A DNA stretch of 64,000 bases, from the NCBI GenBank assembly GCA_034769895.1, contig CM068373.1, forward strand, positions 20,937,967-21,001,966, in the 5' to 3' direction. Below, piece by piece: positions 23,110 to 34,440 of the stretch; positions within the stretch are counted from its first letter, which is position 1, and the number at the start of each line of letters is the position of its first letter. The translations under genes were made by a program, and so were the position numbers. The notes below the pieces were generated by a model. The model was not told the DNA's origin and ran no database searches. It saw nothing but the letters and a program-made list of their open reading frames with translations. The DNA comes from Magicicada septendecula (taxonomy: Eukaryota; Arthropoda; Insecta; Hemiptera; Cicadidae).

Positions 23110-23245
23110 AGCCCTGCAAGTGTCCGAAGATTCATCTAATTTTTTTTTTTCAAAAGTCGTCAGACCCTTCTCATCAACTGCTCTTAGTAGCCAGGTTGCG
23201 GAACCGTATGCCACTACGGGCCTGATCGTTGCTCTGTACATTTTC
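23110..23245 (-). mobile_element. LINE fragment, RT C-terminal block
   Basis: The minus strand reads MYRATIRPVVAYGSATWLLR, then AVDEKGLTTFEKK. This is the conserved YxxxIRPVxxYGxxxW block after the RT palm in endonuclease-RT LINEs. It is cut on both sides. Confidence 0.75.
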
Positions 23246-25143
23246 AGTTTAGTTCACTATGTATTGAAACAGGTAATTACGAGTAGCATGTCACTAGAAG
23301 ATTGGATCTGCGGAGTGCCCATTGATGGAAAGAAGATGACAGATCTAGGTTTTGTGGTTTCCTCTGGTTTGATTTTGAAGTATCCTTTTTGTATCCGTTA
23401 GGCCCACCAACACCGCAATACGGAGCAATGCAGGTTTAACGGAGGCATTCACTCACCAGTCACAGCATCGTCATTGGGCTAGTGCACTAGTTTACGAGTA
23501 TGACTCCACTAAAAGTTGTGACGATTTAAAAAAAATAAAAAAGGAAATAAAAGAAATTTGTTTTAATTTAAAATCTCCCATTAAAACAAGACATAAACCC
23601 CTAAAGAAAATGATAAAGTAACATCGCAATAATACCCAAAATAAATAGTTTAAAACCAAAAAGAATTCGAGAATAAAATTGAGATAACACCCCTTAATAA
23701 TTAACCCTGCTTTAACCTGCCAAAACCGGCATCAACACGCAAAATTACCCGTGAATAAGACTAATAATAGTATTAAATTGGAACTTGATAACAAACATAA
23801 CGATGTACAATAATAAAATAAAAGGTAAGAGATACCATATAGTATAATTAAATATGTCAGAGAATAAACGAATAGATATTAATCGGAATATGGAACTACT
23901 TTTATGCTGAATAGTAAACGACGCGAGATTACTACTCTCACCCCTTAACGAAACACACTTGAAATGGAGCGGTCGGTCGAACCGTAAACAGTATACAGCC
24001 GTGATGCGGTACAATAATAATACTTTTAAAAGTTAATAAACTCGCCAGTTGAGACGTAGCGGCACTCAGTACACATTTAAAAGCCATGTGAACCGCGAAT
24101 ATAGTCTAACAGTGCAATTAGGCCTACAGTAAATATATAATAAAGTAAATATGTAATTAACGAGTGAGTGTGGACGAGAATTGCGCGTCTATGACATCTC
24201 TAAAAATTTTAACAATAAAATGTATGTAATTAGAAATGTGGTAAAATCATAATGTGAAACTCAAGAACTAAACCAACATGTGACGTGAATACAAGTGAAT
24301 AAAACTTTTGTGCAAATGATCCAAAACAACGAGCGATTACTACAACTTATTGAGAAAGAGAGAACAGGGACTCACCATGACTAAAATGACTTCAGAACTT
24401 CACCATCACCGGATACGAACCTAACAACAGAAACCTGATCTTCAAAAAAACTACAAGACACCAGGACAACCGAGAGAGTCGCCGATTCGCCGACGATGAT
24501 ACACACAGGTGACACGGAATAATACATGACAAACACTAAATAGATAAAAAATGAAAGTAAAGTAAAACAAGAAAGACTGATTTAATTAACTTAAAACTGT
24601 AATTTCATGCGTAGCAATAACATGCGTTAATTTAAATATTTTTTGTTAAATAAAGCAATTTTTCAGATGACACAAGAATAAATATTATAAATGTAATATC
24701 ATATGTTGAAACAAAGTACTCGGATCCGAGGGCATTAATAAAAGAAAAGCTATGTTAACTCATTACTAAATTACTCTAATTCTCTTCGTACAAGAGGTAC
24801 AAATGTTTTAACTTTTAATATACTCATTGCTAAATTTATGTAATAAAGAGATGTCATGGTCCAAAAGGAGAGTGAATAAATCTACAAACCCCTGTCAATT
24901 TCCCTCAATTCACGGGATCCTATTTAACAGTTATTTACGAGTTTGTTAAGATTTTGGCAGCCTGTTTAATTGACCTGAGCCAATTAACCAGGTTCCCGAT
25001 ATTATAACGACGGAACGTTATAAAGCCATATTTACAACATCCTGTAATGGTGTTGCCTCACTTTAGGACTACTTAGGCTTATTTGGTACAGACTTATTCA
25101 TAGGTCACCAAGGTATCTGATGAAACTTTTATGTGATATGTTA
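23246..25143. other. No gene recognised
   Basis: AT-rich DNA with many adenine runs and no supported frame. It ends at the TA target of the mariner element. Confidence 0.5.
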
Positions 25144-25145
25144 TA

Positions 25146-26043
25146 CGAGGGCTATTTGAAAAGTTCGCGCAGCGACAACTTTAGCTTAGAAGTAAAACTA
25201 AAATTTTTCGTATGCTGCAAGATATGTATTTTATGTAAACTCCTGTTAGTTTTCAAATCTATCTATCAATTTATTCATCGTTTAGAAGCTGTTTGAAATT
25301 GACGTGTCATGCGTGTTTTGAAAAACGAACAAAATCAAACATCGTTTTGTGATTCTTTGTTAAAAGTTGTTTAGCGCCAACGGAAATTCAAAACGAAATT
25401 GTAAATGTTTCAGGAGATGCTGCGACTTCAAAACCAACGGTTTGTAAGTAGGTACTTGAGTTCAAACGTGGTCGCACTGGACCCCCCAAAAATGCAACCA
25501 CTCCAGATGCGGCAGCCATCTTGCATAACGCTTTTTCACACCAAGTTCTTAAGTTAAATGTGATGCACACGCTCATATGAGATGCCTATGATTTCAGCAA
25601 CGTCATCCACTGCTCAATCTGCGTCTTCCAATACCCTATGAAATTTTTTCAGTAATGCCATACTTTGTTGTACTTTTTGAACGTCCACTGGTGGGATCGT
25701 CTTCAGTGCTTGTATGACCACGTTTAATCTCGAGTGTGCCTCACTTTCCGTTGTTTCTGAAGGCGCTCCTAACAGATTTACAATTTCGTTTTGATTTTCC
25801 ATTGGCGCTAAAACGTTTTTAACAAAGAATTCATCACAACACGATGTTTGATTTTGTGCATTTTAAAAACACGCCTGGCAGAAAAATTTCGAACAGTTAG
25901 TAAAAAGTGGATAAATTGACAGATATATCTGGAAATCAACAGATGTTCACGCGAAATATAGGTACGTCTTGCAGCACACGAAAGATTTTAGTTCTACCAC
26001 TGAGCTATAGATGTCGCTCCGCGAACTTTTCAACTGACCCTCG
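25146..26043. mobile_element. mariner-derived foldback made of two 5' ends
   Basis: Inverted ends CGAGGGCTATTTGAAAAGTT and CGAGGGTCAGTTGAAAAGTT (right end reversed) are flanked by TA on both sides, the mariner target. About 250 bases of each end are homologous 5' sequence. Both lead, on opposite strands, into the start of a mariner transposase (NEIVN...G), the left continuing KPTVC...EFKRGRTGPP and the right MENQNEIVNLLG. The right half then runs to a helix-turn-helix-like part (IIGISYERV, CEKALCKMA) and meets the left half near 25500. So two N-terminal halves are joined head to head. The catalytic D,D34D region is absent, so the element could move only with transposase from elsewhere. Confidence 0.75.
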
Positions 26044-26045
26044 TA

Positions 26046-26498
26046 TGTAATTATATATAGCCCATTATTCTTATGTTGGTCAACATATAAACAAACACAT
26101 AAACAAATGTTCATTGGCATAAAATGATTGTAATTACAATTCTGTTTGTAAGTGAACACAAAACGTGAATTTCACACCAGATCTGCTTAATACAGTGCAG
26201 TCACGTCACGTTAATACGAGACTTGAACGACATAGAGAACTAATGCAGCTGTATCCCGGAGTTTGTCGCAGAAAGTGCTTCGCAGCTGATTAAATGTTCA
26301 TAAAACATACTTTACAGCTGTCAACACTAAGTTTGTACCATTTGTCAACGGCTGTTTGGCTTACAATAGTAGGTTGCATCTGTGTCAGTGATGAATTATT
26401 ACACCTAAAAACGGATAATACGTTCTATTACACATTGTCACACGTGGGTTTTAAACATCATCGTCGATTTTCAGCGATACTTTCAATCGATATGTACA
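26046..26498. other. No gene recognised
   Basis: Short AT-rich gap between the mariner and the Helitron. Confidence 0.5.
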
Positions 26499-27304
26499 CT
26501 AGCTGTTACCCGCGGCTTCGCACGCGAATATTGCACTTTTAATAAGTATTTTAATATAATTTTTATTGTCTATGTCCATATGACGTTCTGTCAGCTCGTG
26601 TAACAATTTTGTACTCATTAGTCACATTCTCTCCAAAGCTGTTTTAAACACTTGAACTATTTTAACTTGTACTAAATTATGTTGTTGCAACAGCCTTTGG
26701 AGATTTAAAAGTACCCATTTATGAAGCCTTTGGAGATATTTATAAAGTACCTGTTAAATCAAAAACGCTAAATTCTTTAAGTGTTACTATGTTAGAAGCA
26801 TTGTATAACACATTAAACGATATGTTTTCCTCAACCATGGCTTTTATTTATTTCAGCAGTAAACTAAAAACCAAAAACCGTTGTCACCTAACCTCACAAA
26901 TGAAAACAACACGTATTTTAGCTTTGCATTAAGTATAGAACAATTTACAATTAGTACAGTTCTTCTTTTCCACATCGTAATATATCGATATAATTGCATA
27001 GTAAAAACATTAAAAAAGCAGGAACGGATAAAGGTACAGTTTCGTGCCGCTAAATATAATTTGTTTATTTACTTGTTGCTATGGTAATTAATTCTTGTCT
27101 CCATGGTGTAGATGACATCTTTATACGCGTCAACAAAAAGGCATAATTAAAAGGGGCTAAATCGTACAAACGGAGCAAAATATCAAATTCCAAGTTAGAC
27201 AGTATTTTTCGCTTTGTGTCAAAGGTTACCTGTACAAAAATTGGTGGTAGTCGGTGTAACGGTGTGGATTTATATTCAGTACCCACAAATCCTCAGACAT
27301 TGAG

Positions 27305-27347
<43 letters not shown>
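26499..27347 (-). mobile_element. Non-autonomous Helitron
   Basis: On the minus strand the 3' end is a short hairpin (CGCG-TGCGAAGC-CGCG), then GGTAACAG and CTAG at 26502-26499, followed by T. The 5' end is TCTATATATATA at 27347, preceded by A, inside a (TA)n run (27307-27345). A|TC...CTAG|T is the Helitron signature. No Rep or helicase is present. On the opposite (plus) strand about 26712-26870 reads as protein-like sequence shared with 55082-55217. Confidence 0.65.
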
Positions 27348-27365
27348 TTTAACATAAACGTAAGC

Positions 27366-27790
27366 GACTGTCTCACTGATCGTCGTATGGTACAGTGAAA
27401 AACAAAATACAAGACGCCAATGAAATCACTAATAACCAGCTTTAATTAGTCACAATTAATAATTTGTAATCAACAAGATAGTTTCTTACAACAATTCGAG
27501 TAAAAATTGTCCACACGTAATAATAATGTCAATTATAAAGAATTCCGCACAACACTTCGCTACAATACTTCTACAAACACTCAATCCGCGCTAAGGAACG
27601 CCAGACGCTCTTGCTTTTATAGGTCGCGCAGAGGTCCATTATAGTTTTCCCTCCTTACTGCACGCCGGCTTCCGGCTTAGTACGTATTTCAAGTGTACTT
27701 GAACACACTAGAACCTACTTGTGAGCGGCGTTGACAGAAGCAAGACCTGCCACACTGGTCGTGGGGTGGGGAGTGGAGAATGCTCTCGGC
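27366..27790 (-). mobile_element. LTR fossil, same family as 50640-51126
   Basis: Read on the minus strand, this block matches 50640-51126 through CTCTGCGCGAC, TATAAAAGCAAGA (TATA box, 27621-27610), TTGACATTATTATT and TGATTACAAA...TTAATTAAAGCTGG, ending with CACTGTACCATACGACGATC. No coding part lies beside it, so it looks like a solo LTR. It is diverged and old. Confidence 0.6.
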
Positions 27791-28129
27791 TATTCTACGC
27801 GGTTCGATATGTAATTCGATTATTACGATAATGTCGTAGCAATATAAATATTTGAAAGTAGATTCCTGTAGGTTAATATGTGTACAGATGATAACGGCTT
27901 TTGAGAACGATTGATACAAAGACAAACGATTCAATGGTGTACTGCCACGCCAACACTGGAAGCGAGATAACTGAATGAAATATTAAAGAAAAGAAAAAAA
28001 TATACAGGACCGTTTATAAAATATTCTTCATAAATGTCTAATTAGACCAAAATATAACATTAATATTTTTTAATTTAAATTTGTTAATTTTTTGTCAGCT
28101 CTGAAGGCTCGTTGTTTAAGCGTACATCG
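27791..28129. other. No gene recognised
   Basis: AT-rich spacer. Confidence 0.5.
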
Positions 28130-28905
28130 TTTGTGTTTTTTATTTGGTGTTCTTCCCTAAGCCAGGTCTTCAAATGGTAAGAGCTCTTCAAGCTGTCCTG
28201 TCGCATGCCAGTCTTTTTGTTTCTTCATAACACCCTTCTGATTTTAATGCTAATTATTAACTTAATTCTTCTACGCCCTCTTCTATTTTCTCCTTCTATG
28301 ACACCCTCCATGGCAGTTGTAAGCAAGCTGTCTCTTCTTAAACAACGACCTAATCAATTTCTTTTCCTATTTTCTATTTCCTTCAGGATTCTTCTTTCTT
28401 CCCCCATTTTTCTTAAAACTTCATCATTCCTTACTTTATCAACCCACCTCGCTTTTCCTATTGCTCGCCAAACCCACTTCTCAAATGCTTCTAATCTTTT
28501 CTCATCCTCCTTCCTCAGTGTCCATGTCTCTGCACCATATAAAGCAACGCTCCACACATAACATTTGGCCAACCTTTTTCTTAAATTCTTATTAATTTTG
28601 CCACACTGCAGTATTTTCTTGCCATTAAATGCCTCTTTCGCTGTAGCAATTCTTGCTCTAATTTCACGAGTGCAGGACATATCTTCACTTATCAAGCTTC
28701 CAAGACATTTAAACAACTCCACCTGTTGTATTTTGTCTTGCCCTATCTTTATGTTTGCCCTTTTTCCTCCACTGCTAATCACCATACACTTGGTTTTTTC
28801 CTTATTAATTCTCATTCCATATTCCTCGCATACTAAAATCATTTGTGTAATGGGCAGCAAATTCGTACCAAATACAAGGTCCAGCCTTTTCCGAAAGGTC
28901 AATCA
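28130..28905 (-). mobile_element. 5'-truncated LINE, RT C-terminal half
   Basis: The minus strand has a 182-codon open part (28902-28354) with EYGMRINKEKTKCMVISSGG, FKCLGSLISEDMSC, AKEAFNGKKILQ, CYVWSVALYGAETWTLRK and WVDKVRNDEVL. These are the blocks that follow the YADD box in endonuclease-RT LINEs. The frame is then interrupted but the sequence continues to about 28130 (TTAMEGVIEG, RRGRRRIKL). The YADD box and everything upstream are missing. This is the best preserved RT fragment among the LINE pieces here, so a fairly young insertion. Confidence 0.85.
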
Positions 28906-29204
28906 ATAGTGTGTAGGTGTAGTTGCGAGCAGCGGCGTTTGATGTGTACCCTTGTGTAACAGGGGTGCTTGTGCGACGCTACATTAAATGCTTATTTTTC
29001 GATGAATATGATTCAGTGATTACTATTATGAATTATAAATATCGCGTATTGCATTAGTGTATTTGTTAAAGTGAATTACTCAATAATGACTAAGTTAAAA
29101 GAAAGTGATTAAATACAACTTTTAAACGTTTTACTGTACTTGGTTTGGATTTTTATCGCCGTTAACATCGGCATTGTCGTAACAGAATTTAATTTATAAC
29201 AAAT
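28906..29204. other. No gene recognised
   Basis: AT-rich spacer up to the next transposon. Confidence 0.5.
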
Positions 29205-29984
29205 CAGGAGCTCAGAGGAGAAAGGGCGAATAAAAAAAATTGATTACTTTTTTTACAGAACCCTATTTTCTGATATGTTAAGAACATGGTAATACCACTA
29301 TCACGTATATATTCGCCCTTAGTATTTTGTAAATAGCATTGAAATGCATGGACTGAGGTTGAATATACTGTATGGTGCCACACAACATGATTTTTGCTTA
29401 GGTTCGCCCTTTCTCAACCGCGCTTAGTCATAGTTGACCTGACATGTCTATGAAACGTTTGGTTACGGTAGTGTGATTGTTATTTTGATGTGATTAGCTT
29501 GTTCTTTCTTATACTGCATACGTTATTTCTTTGTTATTCTAATAGTGTTTTATTACAACAGTGAGTGTTAGTGTGGTTTATTTTTTATAAAATGGAAAGA
29601 AAAAATTTGGATCTTCAGCAAGTTATCAATACCTCAACTGATGTGGAATGCTCAATACTACATTTTTTACACAGTAGTTTGTAATGTGATAAGAATTTGA
29701 TATTAATACCTAGTGTTAAGTATAGCAGTCATCAACATTTCGAATTTTCATTCAATTAATTTAAATATTAGAATAATCTTAAAATTTTTTGTTTTTATAT
29801 TATTATTTTTTTATTTTACTTATCATTAATTATTTAAAAATAAAAGTGTAAACTAATTAGAATCTATGTTTTTTAATACTGAAATACATATTCGCCCTTT
29901 CTATCCTGAGAGTATTCACAAACTTTAAATGCGATTTCCCAACACCATGATTTTGATACTCGCACTTTCTACTCCCAGCTCCTG
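29205..29984. mobile_element. Non-autonomous TIR transposon, about 780 bases
   Basis: The left end CAGGAGCTCAGAGGAGAAAG and the reversed right end CAGGAGCTGGGAGTAGAAAG are inverted repeats of about 28 bases with roughly six differences. AAAT stands on both outer sides, a possible 4-base target duplication. The motif TTCGCCCTT occurs four times (reversed near 29226; forward near 29311, 29402 and 29892), as subterminal transposase-binding repeats might. A 31-codon frame (MERKNLDLQQVINTSTDVEC) at 29592 is preceded by leader-like sequence and may be a relic first exon. The superfamily is not assigned. Confidence 0.6.
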
Positions 29985-31892
29985 AAATATATTTTGATGT
30001 CTGCGGCGCCCAGTAGTCTATACGCCGTAGTAATCTCTCTTATTACGCCACATTCCTCTACCGTGAGTAACTCCCATCCATATAAAATCTTTCGCTCTTC
30101 TAATATCATAAACACTAGTGCGTAATCGGTCTCCTCCCTCTTCTTATACCCACTCCAATGATCTCCATCTGATGATTTTACTCACCCCTCGAGTATCATC
30201 AACTTTGGCAACAAATCCAGCGCAGTCCCATTTTAAGTGGATTATACTACAACTTTAACTTTTGAAATGGAGTTCGTGGAAAAGGGAGACATAAATGGGC
30301 AAAAATAATGGCAGAAACAGGGTACAAAAATAACGACAAATGGGCGGGAAAGATAATGTTCAACTTGAGGCAAGTGGCAACAACACAACGGCAAAGTAAG
30401 GACGTAGAAATTGAAAGGAAGATACTGGGACGGGCTGTGTTTAGTGAACTTGCACACACAGTGAAAGACAAAAATGTCCCCATGACTTAAGAACAGAGTA
30501 AGTATTGTCTGTTATAAAGTGCGGGACATAAATATGGACCCTCAAAACAAATGATACCAGTTAAAATGTTTCAGTTATACACATGTTTCTTGTATGTAAA
30601 TTTTTAGTTAAAAATATTCAGTTGCTCAGTAGTACTTTAACGTTTTCTATATTCAGTAACTACCTAACGCAAATGTGTATTATCCTTTACAAGGTTTATA
30701 TTGAAATGAAAAGGACATGCAAACGAGTAGATGGCGTCCAACACTATAAGATCCTTTCATAATTATGGAGTAGAATTTCCCTACTCCAATCTCACGTACT
30801 AATGAATTTAGGGATTTTAAAAGTAGAAATTTTAACTTTTCTATTCTTTCTACCAAAATGTTCTGGTATAGTGTTTTTAAAAGAAAGTATTTCTTAGACA
30901 ATCGGATTTTAGTATAATTAAGTAATATCTTAACAACTTTACGTAACTTCTTGAATTGCATTTGAAAGACTTTTGCCTTAACTAGTCTCGTGTAAAATTA
31001 TTACACAGATTTTTTTTTTTTATAAAACTAATTGAGTTTCGTGTAGAAATAGAGTTAGCATTTCTTTGCTTAATCATGTTTAATTTGCATAATAAAATAC
31101 CTACTTAAGTAAATTAAATTGTTTCAGAGTTTTTATTTCTAATGAAGTCACCATGTTTATTAACATGAAAAGGTTTTTTTTTTCTAATAGAAGTTAATTG
31201 CATTAAAATTTTTAATCACATTAAAACTGTTAAATTTTTAGAAAAACCTGCTAAATTTTAATTGCTTTAGTGACCACGTTATACATTTTTATCCATAAGC
31301 TTATATCATATGAACAAATTTGAGTGTTTTTAAATATTTGTGTTACAAGCCTTTTGATTTTTTAAGATCCGTCTGTACGGATTATCGACGTTAGGTTGCT
31401 TTTTTGTGGTTACATAATCTACTCACTTGTTATGCTAATTTGTTAATAAATGGTTGTCTCATATTGTTGAATCTCACCTGCCCACGAATATCCTTTTCTG
31501 TCTGATATTCTGTTCAGAAATCCATTCTCTGTCGTTATTGCTAGTAAAATCTTTACAATGAAGACAAGCTGTATGGAAAACAAAAAAGATGCATGTAATA
31601 GAACAGAGAATGGCTTACAAGAAGGAGGAGAAGAAGTTCTTCTTCAGTCTAACTTCGTCAGATAATGATCTGATGTTATAAAGAGAATTGGCGGAATGAC
31701 AGAAAGCTAAATGTAAATTGTGTGAGAGATTCTACAATAAATGATGGCATTCGGATCTCCTGAAAATAAATTTCTCCACAAGTAGGCGAGAAACGGTTTT
31801 ATTGGAAGACTCAGGCGGAAATGGGAAGACAGATTTGAAGTCGAATCAGACACTGTTCCTCATCCCGGGAGGCTCAGAAGGATAAGAAGGAT

Positions 31893-31895
<3 letters not shown>
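29985..31895. other. No gene recognised
   Basis: A 60-codon frame at 30308-30490 (MAETGYKNNDKWAGKIM) and a 93-codon AT-rich minus frame at 30680-30961 show no recognisable family. The stretch before 31890 ends in a GAA-rich tail and might be a worn LINE 3' region, but I could not confirm RT motifs. Confidence 0.4.
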
Positions 31896-31926
<31 letters not shown>

Positions 31927-31947
31927 AGAAGAAGAAGAAGAAGAAGA
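31896..31947. repeat. (GAA)n microsatellite
   Basis: AAG/GAA units in a purine-rich surrounding, probably a LINE-tail-derived microsatellite. Confidence 0.9.
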
Positions 31948-32399
31948 TGCAGAAAAAGAAGAAGAAACAGAAGAAGCGATTTTTTGTACCTATGAAGCGG
32001 TTGTGTTGTAAGCAATGATCTGTAAAACCTGTTTTGGCTGTATTAGTTAAAATCGCTTTCCAATGTTCAGAACACGGCCACATTGTCCGATGTAAATAGC
32101 ATCGTATTCTGCACAGTGTATTTTATAACAGTCCTCTATTTATATATAACAGACATTTAATAATAGTATTCTTGTTTATTATCGAATTGGATTTGACGTT
32201 GCAAGGTAAGACGCCAACTCGAGCTGTACTCCATACACGGGAGACAGTGGTAAGTGGCACCTACACTTAAGACGCTTAATAATAACAATAATAAACCCAC
32301 GTATAATAATCAGTTGGTAGTGTAGTGATTGAGTCGACGTAGGAGCTGAAAAGACACATTGTATTAATGGCGCTACTGGAAGTGGAACCTCTGGATTAA
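31948..32399. other. No gene recognised
   Basis: Spacer between the GAA tract and the Jockey-type fragment. Confidence 0.5.
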
Positions 32400-33050
32400 C
32401 CGGACCGGACTCAAACGTTAGACGTTTCGAGTGGTCCTGCCTCTGGCAATCGGCGACTTAACGCCGGGCCATAGCGGTCCCATTCTAACACCTTCCTGAC
32501 ATCTCTGCGTACGACGTGCTGGGTAGCGACGTGTATCAAGATGGGGAGATGATCGGACAATAGTTCCGTTAGCGCGGACACATGGACCGGGCAGTCAATT
32601 CCTTGGATCACCGCTATGTCCAAGACATCGGGAGCCGCGCGGAGTTGTGAGGGGTAGAACGTAGGTTAGGCGGGCCCAATCACTGTCACCCTGCGTGCAT
32701 CTGCAAACCTGCGTAAGCGCTTCCCGTTTGGGGCAGTCAAGCGACTGTTCCAATCGCGATGCTTACAATTCAGGTCGCCGGCCATGATGACCCCCCTATG
32801 TGCATCGAACGCGACAGCAAGGTCGGGGTGAAGGAGCTCTTTTTGCGGCGGTTTATACGCCGCTACCAAGAGTACACCGCCTAGAGTGTTCAACATCTCG
32901 ACAGCGGTAACTTCCAGGTGAGTCGTTGCAGGCAAGACGACTCGGTGATGCTCGAGACTGAGCCTCACCGCGACGGCAGTACCGCCACCAGCAGTGCCCG
33001 GTCTGTCATTTCGATACCATATGAATCGGCGGGGTGAAAGCCTGTCATTA
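32400..33050 (-). mobile_element. Jockey-type LINE fragment, AP-like endonuclease domain
   Basis: The minus strand reads GGTAVAVRLSLEHH, LLVAAYKPPQKEL, VIMAGDLNCKHRDWNSRL, then, after one stop, TFYP, PDVLDIAVI and LLSDHLPILIHV. AGDLNxKHxxWN and SDHLP are the catalytic Asp/Asn and Asp-His motifs of the apurinic-type endonuclease of Jockey LINEs. The domain ends shortly before the expected RT, which is missing. The fragment is GC-rich relative to its surroundings and begins directly next to a Penelope terminal repeat. Confidence 0.85.
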
Positions 33051-33059
33051 AGTACCTAA

Positions 33060-33284
33060 TGGCAAGGTGTGTTGCGAGCCTCTAATCCACGTTCTTCTTA
33101 CTGATTGGCTGGTGGTTGATTTATTACTGTATCGTGGCACTTAGAGAATTTATAAGTAGGAGCGGTGTTCACGGGACTTCTCCAGTCTTAACCACAGTAC
33201 TGTAGTTACTAACATCTACCACCTTACGTTAGCGTAATTCGATTTTACACTGATGATGGGAGTCGATGGCACTGCCAAAGTGAA
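33060..33284 (+). mobile_element. Penelope-type terminal repeat (family 1), truncating the receptor pseudogene
   Basis: The block holds CTGATTGGCTGGTGGT (a reversed CCAAT box), a TTTATAA box, CTTAACCACAGTACTG and the core CTGATGATGGGAGTCGATGG, in the same order as the reversed 38130-38570 sequence. The match breaks off at about 33280 just before GAAACGTC, and receptor sequence follows. It is therefore a terminal-repeat piece joined into the receptor gene. Confidence 0.6.
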
Positions 33285-34002
33285 CCGATTAGTTTGTATG
33301 TGTTGCGCATCTCTGCCACAAAATCTCCGTCTCCCGGCGGTCGGCCGATTGCTACCACAGGTACGCGAGCACTCCATGCGACATTCCTCTTGCTGCGTTT
33401 GGCAAACGTCTCAAAAGCACAACGAACAAGACGTATTCTCTGCCTTATAAAGTTAGTTATCGAACAACAAAAGGTAAACAATACCATGTGGGAAATATTT
33501 AGGTTTACAAATCTAAGGAATTTTACACAAATCTAAGGAATTTTATAAAGTCGAACACTTTATTCGAAAAATTTGCGCAGTATACTTTACAAAGAAGTAA
33601 TATAATTATAGAAAATAGCACAACGAAAGATAAACTAATTTCAGTCTTATTCTTTGCACGCGGAACTGAAATTCATAGGGATTCAAGCGACTGGTCTACG
33701 CAAGTGATGTTTCCAATGATATTTCGATGAGTTTCTAGGCACATAAAAAACTTTATCTTATAACATACTACAACCAAAGAATCCAGTGTTAATAAACACA
33801 ATTTAAACACGCCGGTGATACTATAATCCGTGAGATGCAGTTTTGTACACATAGATATTATGAACACTATAAACTGCAACATCGTAAAGACTAAGCAGTA
33901 CACGTTTATGGACGTCTGTAGTTTTGGTTTTCGGAACAACGGCATTGAAAAGCCACAAAATGCTATTATATGCATTACAGGTGCAAGTGTATTCGTTTCC
34001 AT
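33284..34002 (-). pseudogene. Gustatory-receptor pseudogene (sister of the 48.7-kb gene)
   Basis: The first half of the receptor is recognisable. METNTLAPVMHI and CGFSMPLFRKPKLQT lead to VDQSLESL (34002-33678), where a TGA stop replaces the coding line. The frame resumes with KNKTEISLSF, a small direct duplication of AAATTCCTTAGATTTGT (about 33507-33545) disturbs it, and HMVLFTFCCSI to TYKLIGSL follows. The sequence ends at 33284, where a Penelope terminal repeat begins, so the last three membrane segments are gone. Identity to the intact copy is high in the KRSKRNVAWSARVPV loop. The upstream flank is also shared, so the pair arose by segmental duplication. Confidence 0.85.
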
Positions 34003-34440
34003 GTTTATTTTGTTAAAACGTTCATTATATTTTGTAGTGTTTCTTCAAATAAAATTGTAAAGATATCTAATAATTGTAATACAGCGTACATGTTTAAGCT
34101 ATATGTGACTTTACTTTCAAATATACATAAGGGTACAGATTACTGTATTGTCGATTTGTATATTGGTTTGCCAAGCTTATTAATGATACTTGATTCCACT
34201 CAAGAATATGAAATCAACTCTCTAAGCATAACACATTAATCTGTATAATGTAATGAGTTGCAGAATGTGATACGTATTTATATTGAGTAAGAACATGTTC
34301 GATATAAGGAGTAAACGTTTTTAAGAAATTAAATTAAGTGGTTATTAATGATAATATAGGAGCAAGGCTCTTATCAATTTGCCAATTTGTTCTACCTCTC
34401 TGTCTGTCTCTTTCTCTCTTTCTCTTGCTTTCTGTCCTTT
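34003..34440. repeat. Upstream flank shared with the intact receptor gene
   Basis: This flank aligns with about 49840-50330, for example TTTATTAATG next to GAAGTCAACT-like sequence, and in both places it runs into a CT-rich tract. It marks the extent of the duplication that produced the receptor pair and may include the old promoter. The neighbouring LINE joins in the CT-rich tract. Confidence 0.55.

Noticed and set aside
30308-30490. 60-codon frame as a small gene
   Set aside because: Short, lysine-rich, no family and no regulatory context.
33253-33536. Plus-strand frames over the receptor pseudogene
   Set aside because: They are antisense to the minus-strand receptor sequence, as are the frames at 49106-49378 and 49685-49894.
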